Shown here one piece after another: positions 43,871 through 57,766 of a stretch of 64,000 nt of DNA (position 1 is the stretch's first letter; every line of letters begins with the position of its first letter). The translations under genes were made by a program, and so were the position numbers. Source of the stretch: Pycnopodia helianthoides (lineage: Eukaryota > Echinodermata > Asteroidea > Forcipulatida > Asteriidae); assembly GCA_032158295.1 (NCBI GenBank), contig CM063246.1, positions 18,658,991 to 18,722,990 on the forward strand, in the 5' to 3' direction. Below the pieces are notes generated by a model. That model was not told where the DNA came from. It did not search any database and was given only the letters and a program-made list of their open reading frames with translations.

Positions 43871-46800
43871 CTATACAGCTATCTGCTGGTGTTGATGTGT
43901 TCCGCCTCTGTAGCATGCTGCTCTGTTTCTATAGTTCTGACGTAGTGTGTTTTTGTTGGTTGCACGCACGCATGCACAACAACAACAACAATAGCATTGA
44001 CAAGGGATTGTTTCAAAATGACCGTGCGATCCTTGACGGTTGCATGATGACGGCAAGTACAATAAACAAAGTTCGTAATCCCATACACAGGACATCAAGC
44101 GACTAGACAACTATTCGATGATCATGATGGATGCAGTTATGTATAAACTCGTACGTCATTTCCGTACAATATAACATTGACCCATGTGTGGGGGGATGGG
44201 TTTAAGGGCTTGATTAGTCACACCTCGGTAAAACTAATTAAGGCCCGTGTCAAGCCTGATCTCGGCTCGTATTTCGCGCCAGTGTAACATGACAACACAG
44301 GTTTGGGATTTCAATATCGGAAGGAGGTTGTTTTTGAATGTGAGGCGTATCACCAGCTGAAAGCCTCTAGTCTCGGCGTATACATGTTATGATTCCCGCC
44401 ACCAACACCGCGAGATTACACAAACCGGGTTATATCCTTTCTCTGGGGGGGGGGGGGGGCAGCCAGGAGTGAACGGTTGGGCTGTCCAAAACGGACTCGG
44501 TGATAAAGACACCTGCTCCAGTGAACTTATTTTTTGTCAACAGCGTTTTTGTTGTTGTTGTTATCCCGGCATTGGATCAGCCTCGGCTGAGAGAGCAGAA
44601 ACGGAATAAATTTGTCTTGCACGGTTCACCACGTCCCAAAGGCCACGTTTGAATCGGTCACCTCTTTCGCGCCAAAACAAATTAAACGAAAGCGTGTTCT
44701 GATATTGGTATCGCTGTTGTTGCTGCTGCTGTTGTTGTTGTTATTTGATGACCCTTTTGGCGGATCGAGAATGTTTTCGATTTTCTGAACATCTTGCGGG
44801 CAATTGTACTTTCCGTGAGAATATTGAGGTATACTTTTTGTGAAAAACGTGAATTCTATAGTGAGTGATTTTTATACAAGAACCATTGTTTATATTTTTT
44901 ATCAAGCACCTTATTTGTATGAAACACTGCAATGTGCCAGAAACATTTGTAATTTTTTTTGCCACATTGAAATAAATATTAAAATGAAAACACATACCTA
45001 TACTCTTCCAAAAACAAAGGTGCATGGTTACTTTGGTATAGTTGAGGTTTACTTAATTGGACAACAACGTTTGAAGAGCTAACATTTTTTGAATGGATTT
45101 AAAAATGAGTTGTGTGGGTCCTTTTTTTCACTGAAACTGATTTACATGAGGGCCATCAGCGGCCTGGTGACAGATCCATTTATAAACTCGCTCACGTCAT
45201 TGCCCATTGAAATTCTAATTGCGCCGAGTCAGGAATGGTCGCATCGTAATCTCAGAGGAATATGCAGACATTTTTAGCATGGAAATGTTGTCGTAGAAAC
45301 TCGATTAAACTCGCAATGAATTTTTGGATTGATAGCCTTGATTGATAGCCTTTTGGATTAATGTTCTCCAATCACGACGACAGCCTTTGAATTATTTCAG
45401 TCAAAAAAAAAATAATCAAAGCTTGTATACAGCGCTTTATCTACGGGCAAATCGTGCTGATTGTTATTTTTTTAAAGATAGGCTTTTGAAGTGGTTGACT
45501 TATAAAACCCATTTATGCAGTGCCTTATAGTGGTTTACAATACAAGGTGCTGCGGCGCATTTAGCGGTGCATTCGGCAGTCACGAAATGTCGATACCTTT
45601 TCAAGAAAATTGAGTCATGCTCGGTAATGCGATTCGCCTTATTTACGGTTGATGTAAACACGGGGCTGTGATTTTCACAACCACCCTCCTTTGCTTACTC
45701 ACTGTATCATGCATCAGTGGAAACGACCACTTTGATGATAGTTAAAAGGAACCGTTTCATTCCTGGAGTGCATATAATTAATAGAACTAGAAATTAATTT
45801 ATAGTTTTGCCTAAATTCACACACTCTCCCATTGACACCTCCATAGGGTCATTGATACAAACCCTAGTGGTTTCTATGGCCACCTTTAACAATAAAACAG
45901 CATGTTTTGTGTGTACTTTAATAACCGTGTTGGTAAATTGATCTACGGATTACAGTTCTCAAAAATTGAAGTTTTTTAATTGCCGGTTTACCGACGTCCC
46001 AACACCAAGTCAGCGTTCTCCTTTAACAGTGGTCCGCTTGCCACATGAGCTAGTTAAAACATCCGACGACCAGTCAAATTCACTCCAAATGGTCCGACTG
46101 GCTAGTTTAATGTTGAAAAGCATTTCTGTAAACTAGAAATAATGAACCATAGTGAAAAAGGTGATAGACTAGTGAATCGACTAGCTTACCGGTGGCCCTG
46201 CTGGCCAGTCATTAAAATAACAAAAAGTTAAGGGCAAATCCTGCCAAACGGGTCTATACCGTCCCTTTAGCAATAGGAAATCACATTATTCTAGTTTGTC
46301 ACATCAGTGTCTGATCATCGGGCTGAGGATCATCACGCCATCTCCAATAATAATTGTGTTGACTCCGAGTGTCACGTTTGACCTTTTCCCAGATGCGATG
46401 TGTTTGCTTGTGAAGCAACTTACATCAACATTGTAATTCAATTAGCGACTGATGCCCTCTGAAACCAGATGAGTTCTTCAATGTTTTTTTCTTCTTCTAA
46501 AACAGAGACAAAAAATCCCTGCCGAGTTTGATCTTCATCCAATTGGATCACGGGCCGATAATCTTCCAGTAATGGGTTTTTGTCCGACCCCGCCCCCCGT
46601 CCGCCCACCCCTATACTCTCTACGTTGTTTATCTTCAATTCAGCTTTTTGCCGCATTGTGTGAAGTTTCAAGTTAGCAATTTAATAATAATAATGATAAT
46701 GATACTTTTACTGCTAATAATAATCTGATCAGAACAACAAAAATCAGCAACAGTCGCCATCTTCTGAAAAGGTGCAAACAATTCCGACGGATTAACCTGA

Positions 46801-47884
46801 AACTCAAGGATAATCAAATGTGCTTTGGGCGTTAATTTCCGATAATCCGCAGGAAATACGATCAAGAAATTATCCGTCTTAGGTGTGGAATGGGAAACAA
46901 CAAAGATCGGGGAAAACCCACACATTCAGATTCGAAGTAGTAAAAAAAATAGCAAAATAACAAAATGCGCTCCTTTTATTCGAGAGAGTCATTTAAAGAG
47001 GGGTTCCAAGTTCATTTTTCATTTTCGTGAAAAACTAATTTTTCCAGATGAAACCTCATGAAAGTGAAGACAAAAATCTCCAACCTCACGTAAAAATGGT
47101 GTAAAATACCATTTGTTTGATAGTATACTCTTTCAGAGCGAAATTTGAAAACATGACCCATCGGACATCGACAACATTGGTTCTGTAAATTCTGTAAATT
47201 CCAGAGGAATTGTTGCGCCAGTCAAAAGGTCAAGTTCAATGCCGTTTTGATTGAATATTATTAAAATTCAGAAATGAGCTAAAACACTTCTGTACAACAA
47301 TGTCCAGACCATCATTTTGAAAAGTGACGTCATCGATCTTTTCTTTATTTATTGAACAAAATTGCACTTGGAGGGTATCAAACACAGCGGCATTTATCAC
47401 CGTTTTAAGGTGAGGTATAGACTTTCATTTTTCCCTCCATAAGGACTCTATCTATTGGATCACAAAACTGAATTTGACATTGGAGCCCCTCTTAACACGC
47501 ATGTTTATGCCATCTGCTTAATTCTCTTTTTATTTACAAGAACACCTATGAAAGAGATCTCAATATCAGACTCAAACTTTTCTCAAATGCGAGTATTTGA
47601 GACCAAAAAAGAATAGAAGGGAAGTGCAAGAACTTTATCATCAGACCCTACATAAATTAAGCTCAAAGTATAAACAAATACCACAAATGACCATGTAAAC
47701 GCGCGCATGCGCCTAACAGAAAAAAAACGTATACCTTCTGCACATGACGTCATTTGAGTATAGGGTGCCCTCGGCTAGAGGTCAAAGAAGGCAGCTCATT
47801 GGCCCATCCTCCCCGTGTGCGCCGCGCGTACAAAAGATGTGCGTTTCTATTGTTCCATCATCGTTTTACCTCTTAGATGGCGGC

Positions 47885-48015
47885 GTGATGACGTCATTGC
47901 ATAAGATCTATTGGCGGCTGCGACTTTCGCTATTGCTAAGGGTGTTGGTATGGGTATTTTATGCTCAACTCAAGCCTCAGAGCCGCAGCCGCTAAGTTGA
48001 AGGCCGTGTCCGAAT
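47885..48015. mobile_element. MITE related to 34283-34432
   Basis: Ends in GCCGCAGCCGCTAAGTTGAAGG and begins GGCGGCTGCGACTTTCGC, with TTGCTAAGGGTGTTGG in common with the 34 kb copy in reverse. Confidence 0.5.
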
Positions 48016-49454
48016 TAGCTGAGCTTGCGGTGGCTAATGGCTGGAACGAATAAAATGTATGTTCTTCAACGTTGTCGCTGCAGTCAACAGTCGTAGGTGC
48101 TTGATTCAGACACAGCCTTACACACGGGGAAACCCAAAATGGCGCAACTCAAAAATGGCGCAACCAAGATTGATTGTGATAACACAATGCATTGGCAGAA
48201 TACCACTGTCTCTTAAATGAGAACAGACTATGTTTTCCGTCCAACCTCGGTTTGGATACACGGGAACAGCATACAGGATGGAAAAAGACGGCTGCAACAT
48301 GATGCGGGGCAATGGGAACGGGGTTCGCCGTGAGGCATCTGTGGCAAGTTTCAGCAGTGCACGCATCACAAGACCACGCAGTAATCGAAGACCCGATTAC
48401 CACGCTTTGAATAATATTCGATTACCACGGGGCGAAAAATACCGTGGCAGATTGCTGCCACTCAGACAAATCAACAAAATATCATTATTATTTTGTCAAG
48501 TGTTGGGGCGGATATTTTCCCGCTTTCTTTCTCTCCTACCTTTCCCTCACGCCGGGGCACTCGCTTTTGTTGTAGTGCCGAGTTATTAATACGACTTCAA
48601 TTTAGCCTAAAACCGTCGAGAGCCCGGGGGTTGCAGGCGAAGCAAACGGGCGTATTTGCCAAATGGTCCGTGAGAAACACTTGATTTTGAAGGTTAGAGG
48701 GCCTTTCGTGACGGGATTAAACTGTGTTTCATTTTAAACATGGAAGTATACGCAGGGGTGGATTTACACAGCCCATTGCATTCTACACCACGACGTACCG
48801 GTACGACTGTTAAAGTGTTGCAATCAAATTAATGGACCGCGATTGGTTTTTACATTGACAAATAATTATTACTAAAAGGTTTTTAACCCCTACCCCTGGA
48901 GATTGCTTTGAAGCGTCCAAAACACGGCAATTTTTTTCTTCGCATCACCACCCCTCAGAAACCTGAGAAACGATTCATGCATGAATCGTTTCTCAGATTT
49001 AAATAATTTTGGGGTGACAACATTTTCCAAACATTTCGATGGGAATCCTTCTTCAAAGTAGTTTATACTATCAACAGTTGCGGTGCTTCTCACCGAGTGA
49101 GTTTTTAGGGTCATTAATTTTTTTTGAGTATTTACCAATCTATGACCCTGCCTTTAATGGTGCACTGTGTGATATTTTACCTTGTCGGTTAAGAGATGTG
49201 TTCCATTCTGCAAACGCAACTGACATTGACATTTAAAAGCATTTACATCAATTTCCCTTTCATCGGCCTATTTTTTCAAAATATAGTCCTAGCTAAAAAG
49301 TCAATATTATATCTTTAGTGCAAACTTCCATCAGTTAGTGTCTCCTGTGTGCTGTCTCTTCTTTCCGCCCTACTTCTTTTCCTTGCTCTTCTAAAAAATG
49401 TCAACGAGCGAAGCTTTTTGCGGTTTTAGAGTTTGCATCGTCCCAGAAGTATAT

Positions 49455-49665
49455 TTGCAGTTGAAAGAGATATCTCGACTATGGCGATATCTCTTTATCT
49501 CTATTATTAATAGAGATTTCCTATTATTATTTTTATTCTAGAGTCAGATATCTTTTTTCCTAATAGAGATATCTATATTACTAATAGAGATATTTCTATT
49601 TCTAAAAGAGATATCTTTGATAATAATAGAGATACCGCTATCATAAATAGAGATTTTTTTTACCC
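49455..49665. repeat. AATAGAGATATCT imperfect palindromic repeats
   Basis: About eight occurrences of AGAGATATC or AATAGAGAT with intervening T/A-rich DNA. Several units are self-complementary (AGATATCT). Confidence 0.8.
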
Positions 49666-50224
49666 GATCTATCGAAATGAGGAATATATCGACCCCTTAA
49701 TGAAATTGACTTGTGCATATCGTCTTAACAAGTAACTCAATGGCTTTCCAGCAATACTATTATTATTTCCGTAGCTTATTCCAGTCGGAAGTTATCGGGA
49801 AATGAAGAAAGTCTACAAGACAAGGCCACTTCCATTTCTTTCTGACGTGTTTGTTTAGATACTCGTTTTAATTAACTTTGAAGAGAATCAATTGTGTACA
49901 AACATGCTCAAGAAAACGTACTTTTTGTGGATTTATTCATCTTTTCAATTAAAGGTAAGACCACGACAAGAAAGATCGAGTTTTATTTAACTTAATACCA
50001 CCGAAATCGCGGAATCGTTTTTTGTCGTGTTTTTCATGATTTTCGAATGTGACCAACTTTGGTATGGCGAATTACAAGCAACGTTCTGTCTGACACATTC
50101 CTCATTTCGACATATATCAGCTCACATAGTACGCCATACTAGTACGATTCTTCCTCTATGCTGTACACGTACACAGATACTGTAGTTTTTTTGTGTGCAA
50201 GTAAAAGTTATCTATCTATGTTAT

Positions 50225-50525
50225 GGTGTTAGATGTCATACCGAGCTGTCTCGGATGTCAAAGTCATCCTGTGGGTTCGAATCCCGGTCGTGGAACCCGT
50301 GTCCTCTTTAGCTCGACACTGACTATGAATGCTTCTCATCACCCATAAATAAATTGGGTACCTTTGAGGGTAGTAATTGTTGATGTTAATAATAATGACC
50401 GGAAACCTGTGCTCCCATTGGGCTGCTGGTGGCGCATACTCCTAAGGAGTTGAGATAGTTTCAGTAATGATCTGAGCGTGAAGAACGCGGTACTAGTTAG
50501 TTTGAAGCGCTCTATTTATTAGACT
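50225..50525 (+). mobile_element. SINE copy of the 20014 family
   Basis: B box GGGTTCGAATCCCGG near 50274, degraded core, body with AAATTGGGTACC and AAGGAGTTGAGATAGTTTCA. Confidence 0.65.
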
Positions 50526-50599
50526 TGTTGGCTTGGAAAAGCTCATAATCAGTACACTCTATAAAAATAAATAAAAATAAAATAATAATAATAATAATA

Positions 50600-50695
50600 A
50601 TAAACTCCCGGGTCATAATTGACCCATCCCTGTGTCAACTTCACACAGATTCCGGTACCTGTGGAACCGGGGCAATTATAAGTTTTTAGAATGTA
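50600..50695. mobile_element. TGACCC-rich MITE, short derivative
   Basis: Opens CTCCCGGGTCATAATTGACC and closes with AACCGGGGCAATTATAAGTTTTTAGA, so both termini remain with most of the middle lost. Confidence 0.6.
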
Positions 50696-51587
50696 TGATT
50701 TATCATTATGATGTACTATAATTTTATTAAAATTTAATTTCATGGCAACTAAAAAATTGTTTTTCTGTTGTATCCCCCTAAAAAGCCAATCAATGTACCA
50801 ATCCTTGGAGGCATCGACACTGTCTGAAACTTTAACTCCCTCGTCTGAAGATCACATTAAAACTTGATTCGTACAATAATTACTTGAGGTGCTGATAGCA
50901 AACAACGGGATTTATTCATCCCAAACCATAAGGAGTCATGGAGTAAACAATACTCCAAAGAAAAATCTATTACAACAAGTCACCTTGTGGATTAATGTGA
51001 TGGCCCCAGGAAAAACGAACTGACATTGAGTCGGTCGCCTGCCTGATAAAAATAGAACAGTTTCAATCAATACAAGTCTTCCTTTTGTTTGAGGACGTGT
51101 GGGCTGAATGGTGAAATGCTAGACCAATACTCCGAGGATCATCAGGTGAAATTGGCCCCATGTGGGCGGTAACGCCAGAGTGCTCCACGCTTGGAGTGGT
51201 GGAGTTGAAAAAAGTGAAAAGACTTGGGGGGTTTTCCACACTCGAGGCAAAACGTCTATAAATGCGTCAGTTCCTGATTGGAATCGAAGAGGAAGAACCA
51301 AAAATAACCTGCAATCTTCTCGTGCATTTTATTTATTTATCATAAAAAGGGGGGTGGTCTTTCGGTGAGAAATCTCGAGTTCAGAGCCATCACCGTGTTA
51401 AACGTGAAAAGACTTAATAAATTACAAGAGTGTCTTCTTCTTCTTCTTTTTTGTAATATTGCGATGTAATCTCCGCACTTTGGAGAATCTATTGAGCTTT
51501 TGAATGAAGGAAATTAACAGCATAAGACTCTGTCTTCGAAATATTGAGTTTATTTGGAGAAAAAAAAATACATTCGAAAAAACAATA

Positions 51588-51852
51588 GACCGATCCACTA
51601 AGCTCCGCCCCTTACGTGTTGACCAATCACAACCTTGGCTATACGCCACCGAAAGTCCGACAAAGTCCGACACGCTAAAATCCCATTAGAAAAGTAAACA
51701 TGCGTGCGCGCGTACTTAAAGCGCGCACGTTCATGTCGCGAGTGTGGCATTGGAGAGACGCACATGTGCTGCACACGTGTGCAGTGGTGAGGCAGCCAAT
51801 GCTGTGATTGGTCAATATGCTAAAGGGGTGGGGCTTAATGGATCGGTCTATT
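51588..51852. mobile_element. MITE with long terminal inverted repeats and TA flanks
   Basis: AGACCGATCCACTAAGCTCC near the left end and GGATCGGTCTA near the right end start inverted repeats of about 50 bp that include TGACCAATCACA and TGTGATTGGTCA. The centre (TGCGTGCGCGCGTACTT / GCGCGCACGTTCATGT) is palindromic too. TA at both edges is consistent with a Tc1/mariner-type insertion. Confidence 0.75.
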
Positions 51853-52374
51853 AACAACAGCACCACCGGTCAAAATCAAACACTCTTCTTACTATAAAGG
51901 CTTCTTGGTGTTCATTGTATGGAGAGATTCACGTACAAACTGCACAGTCTTTAACGTTGCAAGTGAAGGCTCCTCAAAACAGTCATTCAATTTTACTTAA
52001 TGTGTTTACAGGAATTGTACTCTCGCCTAAATCCACTTGAACAGCATTCGAAATGAATTCGCAGCAGCTTTTTGAACAAATCTCCAGTTGCGTCTACTGT
52101 GCTAAATTGAATGCCGATTTTGCATGGCTGCAAAGAACGCCTTCAAACTTTAGTTGAAGACAATGCTTTATAAACTCAAATGCCTTAAAGTGAAATTGAA
52201 TGACGGTTTCAACTGAAGTCGCAAAATCACTTGAATACGTCAATGAATGAAAGTGAAACAGGCTGCCTTTTGCCGAAAAAGACCGCTAAAACAATTAATA
52301 CACATTTTCAAGCAACTGGGGTCCCTGAAAGCCCCGTTCATTTATACCACTGTTCATTTAGGCCCTACTGAGCA

Positions 52375-52620
52375 TTCCTGAAACCTTCTCAACTCCTTAG
52401 GAGTATGCAGCACCGGCAGCCAAACGGGCGCACAGGTTGATAATGATCCACATAAAACAATCTCTACCCTCGCAGGTGCCTATTCGTGTTCTCCTGGGTT
52501 TTGACAGGTTGAAGGACCCAATTGTGTCACGACCAGTAGTCGTGACCCATACCCAATGACTCAGCCCCAGAACTTCAATTCTGTTCGCTAGATCAGACCG
52601 CTCGGCCATGACTCGCTACA
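52375..52620 (-). mobile_element. SINE copy of the 20014 family
   Basis: Body CTCAACTCCTTAGGAGTATG, CAATCTCTACCCTCGCAGGT and head GACCGCTCGGCCATGACTCG, in reverse orientation. Confidence 0.65.
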
Positions 52621-54017
52621 TATAAAGATCCCCTTCGCCAAAGCAATACCTTAATTTATTTCTTTGTTGTATTTCTTTACCCAGGATATGCTCCAAAACG
52701 GGGTAAATTGTTTAACGTTTGGTTCCTACGTACATTTCTACCCATTTAACGTGTATGCCTTCCCGTGGTGAACAGTCAAACCAACAATAAAACATCTTGA
52801 CAAAAGGCAATTCAAAATTAAATAATACAACATATTATATCAAATCGTGATATCTAGGAGTACGCAATAACACGGAATTTAATATAATGCAGATAAACGG
52901 TAAAAAGTAAAGCACAAATCAGCATAGCTTCACAGAGACAGTTATAGGAGAAGGGCTTATAAACTAAGGAGGGCGTTGCCAAGCAACAGATGCATGCGTC
53001 CGCCCAACATCCTTCAACTTTGGTGATTAATCTACGAAACCAGTTTATATGAAAACAGAAAAAAATATCAAAACATAACCTTAATGAAACAAAGATATCA
53101 TTCATGCATTACTTTGATACAACCACCAGTATCGTTAATATTCAGCGCGTTCAGCAAAAAAAAAAGGTCGAAAACCCCGCAAACACCCTTCCTTTCCGGG
53201 GGAAAAACATGGGGAGATTCCCACCAGCTCCAAATTCTATGGCAATCAAGTTTTTTTAAACTCTGTTCCTTGGGCAAAGGGGTTTAAATTGCATAGTCTT
53301 GTTTCCGGTCACCTGGCTACGACTTTCATAGCTCACCTCAAACGCAGTGCAATGAGAACATTGACTTTTAGTATCATTTACCCAAGCTACACAGTGTAAT
53401 AAATGGCTATGTAGGCCTACCCATAGTTCGTGCATGTATACTCTTCGGATATTATTACCATAGAAATCAGTCATCATCCCTCTCCATGATGATGTTAATC
53501 AATACGGTCTTGTCATTCGTGTACGTCAGGAGGGCAGACTTCTCAGTGTAAGCCGCAATGCGTATCCGATTACACGTTACCCCGAACAAACTTCCTGCCG
53601 TTTCGTCCTATACGCATAGACACACTATTTTGTTGGATCTGATTTATTTTTTTAACCAGTTTAAGCGGCCCATCTCTCTGACGTCATTTTTTCTTTCTTG
53701 TTACGACCGGCCCACGTCACACGGAAATCTCCCGGGCTTTGCAAAATGCGAAAGTTACTTCCCTTTTCGTTGAATTTCGTCTAAATGTGGTTGTACAAAC
53801 AAGGAGTGGGACATGGCAAGCGGATGGGGTAAGGGTCAGAAGGAGGTGGTTCGTCTTTGAATACATTGTTGGAAATATACATTTCCCGACATTTTCTCCA
53901 AAAACGTATAGCTCAATCCCAAACACAAATGTATTCGAGGTTTTAAAAAAAGAGCTTAAAAAATACGCAAGAAAAACACAAATCTTGCATAAGAAAAATG
54001 CAAGCCACAATGCCACA

Positions 54018-54260
54018 ATGGCAGTCGGGATAGCTCACTGCCTTTCACCTCTGTGGGCCCCGGTTTGATTCCCGGACCGAAGTCTTGCATGTGGATTTGG
54101 TTTTCAGTCCCTATACCTGTCTGTGTGGGTTTTCCCTACGGGTTTTTTTCCTCCCACGTCCAAAACTAAAACTTCTTCATTGTCTTCTTTCAAAATAAAG
54201 TTGGTGTGATGTTTCCGTTAGGAAGCTGTGCCAAATTCAGATTCAGATGCCCTATGATAA
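54018..54260 (+). mobile_element. Third tRNA-like SINE family (copy 1)
   Basis: Head GGGATAGCTCACTGCCTTTC and B box GGTTTGATTCCCGG, then CTTGCATGTGGATTTGGTTT and a C/T-rich tail. Paralogue at 32188-32450. Confidence 0.6.
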
Positions 54261-54289
54261 GATGTTTATTTCTTGAGACTGGTCCCACG

Positions 54290-54325
54290 CTTTTTTTTTT
54301 TTTTTTTGGTTTTTTTTTTTTTTTG
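54290..54325. repeat. Poly(T) tract
   Basis: Two T runs broken by GG; follows a SINE and precedes a GGCCCGGTCACACTGGGA motif. Confidence 0.9.
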
Positions 54326-57300
54326 CCTTAAAGGCCCGGTCACACTGGGACAATAACGAGAACGAGAATGTCAGAATTTAACCTCATGGACACATGTGAA
54401 TCAATAACTTTCCTCTTCAGTAGTTGTGAGTTTAATAAAAGTTTAACAGTGCCTCATGAATATTCTATCAGCCAGCTCCCCAGTAGGTAAGTATTCAATC
54501 TCTTTGTTATTGTGTAACTGTGCTACCTTATTTGGACTGCAGCAGTAAGTTATCCCTCAGAAATTCCTGAAAGTATTGTGTTCCGGTCAGGTATGAAGTT
54601 TTGAATAGGCTGAATGTTGAGGTATGTTGGGTAGATGGGCGCGGTCAGATAGAGTGAGTTTATGCTAGCTGTGTTTTATATAGAGTGAGTTCATTCTAGC
54701 AGCGTCTCCAATAGAGAGAGGATATGTGAAGTTAATGTTGATCCAGAGTCAGACATTTTACGCTGGGTGTTGGTCTCGAGCTTTGTGATTGTGCTGCCGT
54801 TGCTAAAATCAGAGCAGATTTTCAGGCTGCTAAATTAAGGCAAATTGGTTGGAGTGAGATAACACTGGGATCTGAACCTCAAGAGAATCACCATGATGAA
54901 AAACCGTAAGTTAATTTCTTAAATTACTTAAGATTTCTGCACTTCCTAAAATGAAGCCCATGGTGATATTTTTACTCAAGAGGAAGATTGGTTTTAAATC
55001 AATGTGGTTTGGAAAATGCAAGACGTGGCTGTTTTCAATGCTTTTTACATTTATTCTAGAGACTTGCTCATTATTAACTCTCCAGTGATGTGTACTTTGA
55101 AAATGCGCATCAAATTGTAGATAAGAAATTTACAGGAATGTTTTGGAATAACTTTGAGCATTTTAATTATAGTTTTTTGTACAAATTGTATCAGAAGATT
55201 GTGGTTTACTTTTCCTACTTAATAGATGGTTTTCACCCTTGGTGAATATTTGAGAATGAGAAGGAACGCCAGACTGAGTGTCGGCCGATGTTAAGACGTT
55301 CCAGGTCCAATACTTTGGGTGGCTACTACTGTACTAGCAGCAGAGGGCGCATAAGCTTTTGAGAACTGTGTGTGTATGAACTTTGAACTCTGTGACTGGT
55401 TTCGCAGCGACTGGAACTATACAGCACATTGATTTGCTACGGAGTTAGTCCGGTGTGAAAGCTGAAGTTTTCAAGCTATTGAAAGTCTCCGTGGAGTGGA
55501 ACGTGGAATCCTATAATGTGGTGGGACTGTATCTTTGCTTTTATTGTATAAACTTGTGTAGCCCGAATGTGGGACATAATTTTATGCGGAAAGGATAGTC
55601 CGACTCATTTGCTATCTTTGAATTTAATTAACCAATTATAAGTTATATAATTGTCACTTATTTGAATGATTGAACTTGTACGCCTTTTGGGCAGTGAGTA
55701 CTGCCACTAGTTCCTAGCAGAGTTCACCTATTTTCTGTGACAAAGAATTACCCAGCTTAAGAGCAGTGAATACTCTTTAGCTACATTTTTCGATTACTGT
55801 AAATAATTAGTTTCAACGAAACTTTCCAATTTTGATTGAGGCATACTTTGTATATTTAAATAGTGCCCTATAGAGTTAATGATTCATGCCAGTGAAATCT
55901 GAGATTTTAGGTTATCTTGTCAAATACTTTCCTTTAATTAATTGAGGTTTGTGTCAGCAGCAATTTGACGCACATTCATTATTTATTAATATTATGACCT
56001 TTTGAATTGAGTAGGCCTTATGGAACAGGTCTTGACAAAATTATTAGATCTTCCATTGATGTGGATTTCAGTTATTATCGATTTGTGAACTAGACCACAA
56101 TTAGTGGAGGCTTGAGAGAAATGTATGTATATATTAAATGTGTGACTATTTTTTGTACATATGTATTTCTGGTGTCACTTGTCTGCATTTATTTGAGTTT
56201 GCGATGAAGTCTTTCAGCCGTGGCTGCCTTGCGGGGTAAGCTGTGACACAGAATGAAAACGAAAGCAGGCCCGTTGATTACGCAACATTTCAAATTTAGC
56301 AGCTGCACGAACATCCTGTATAAGATGTTCGCATTCTAACTGGAAGTATTTGTTTATTTTCATAGACTTAATACCTGTTTACCAATTGTTCCGATAAATA
56401 TATACTCTGTCAAGTATAAGAAACGATTTTCATTTGGTTCTTATTATGATACTCCAAATCAAAATAAGTACTGTGGGAGCGTCCACAGAATCCCAGTGAC
56501 CTAAAACGTTAAAAATGCCCCTTTTCGGCATGCAGTTGATAAAATAATTCCTCGAAATCGTAACCAGCTGAATTGTTTAAACCTCTTATTCAGAACTGAT
56601 GGTTGCATGAAGTGAGAGAATCTCTTCCCCAAATACAAATGCTGTAAAATACTTTGAATGATAACACAATGCCTCCTCTTGGATACCAAGTTATAGTTAT
56701 CAGGGTTACGTGGCACGCCTCGTGATGGAAGCACACAGTCTGAACGATCAGTCATTGTCAAATTAACAAATCCAGATGTGTGTTTCCTTCTCATACTTTT
56801 TCGCTTCCTTGTCTGCCTTTTTTTTGGGTAACTGATCTACGACAGGCTTCCAATATTTCGTGACAAAAACAACTTATGTACGTCATGGCATTGACTCTCA
56901 CACATTGCCAGAACCAAAGTTGCCAAAAGACATAATTACATTTGATGTGCTTTCTTTATGTCTTTTGGAAACTAAATACACAAGGTCATGTTTATAAAGA
57001 AAACATGTATAGTTTAAAAATGAAGAATAATAGGCTACTCAATATCATCCACATATATTATTAAGAGCCGAAGATTTCCGTTTTTTATGACAGGGGCTAA
57101 AGAAGACAATATTGCTTGTCAAAAAACGAACATGCACTAAAAAGAAATAAAAGTGAGACCAGTCAACAAGCTGTACATGAGCATTAGTTTGAGTTGGTAA
57201 TATAGCCTGTTTTTCAGTCAGCACAATTTCTCTATACCGAAGCAACTTTGTGTGCTTCAACAGCTCATATGAAATTGTTGCCGTGATTTGTGTTGATACC

Positions 57301-57378
57301 CATGTCACGCATCCGACACGATGTGGTGTATAATAAGGCGCTCTGATTGGGTTTAAAAGCGCCTGATGTAAAACAATA

Positions 57379-57766
57379 TTAAAGGAACATTACAGAATTG
57401 GTTTTTGCTAACAAAACAGTTGCTGGCAGTGTAAGCACTTTATTTAATCCACCATATACATAAACTGACAAACCTGTAGAATTTTGAGATCGATCGGCCT
57501 TCTGGGTCACGAGAAAATAGTGAAAAACCGATTACACATTTGCATGAAATCATATATAGATTCAACACATGAATAAAACGCTCACTGAGCGATAAACTCC
57601 AATCGGAAAAATTAGTTTATTCATTTCTCATCAAATATGGCATTTCAGACAGAAATATTTCATGGGATGTTTTCTACTATCGTCATCATTATATCGTGTA
57701 AGTTTTATGTATCAAAAAGTATTTTTTACAAGTTTTTTTCTTACCAATTCTGTAACGTTCCTTTAA
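57379..57766. mobile_element. piggyBac-type MITE with TTAA duplication (copy 2)
   Basis: Same orientation as the copy at 19429-19822, flanked by TTAA at 57379-57382 and 57763-57766. Only scattered substitutions and small indels separate the copies, so the family moved fairly recently. Confidence 0.88.

Noticed and set aside
43846..44106. 86-codon open frame on plus strand
   Set aside because: Lies at the edge of the CTG/TTG microsatellite, with shadow frames on both strands.
48230..48589. 119-codon open frame
   Set aside because: Overlaps other-strand frames of similar length and lies among repeat-like DNA; no protein features.
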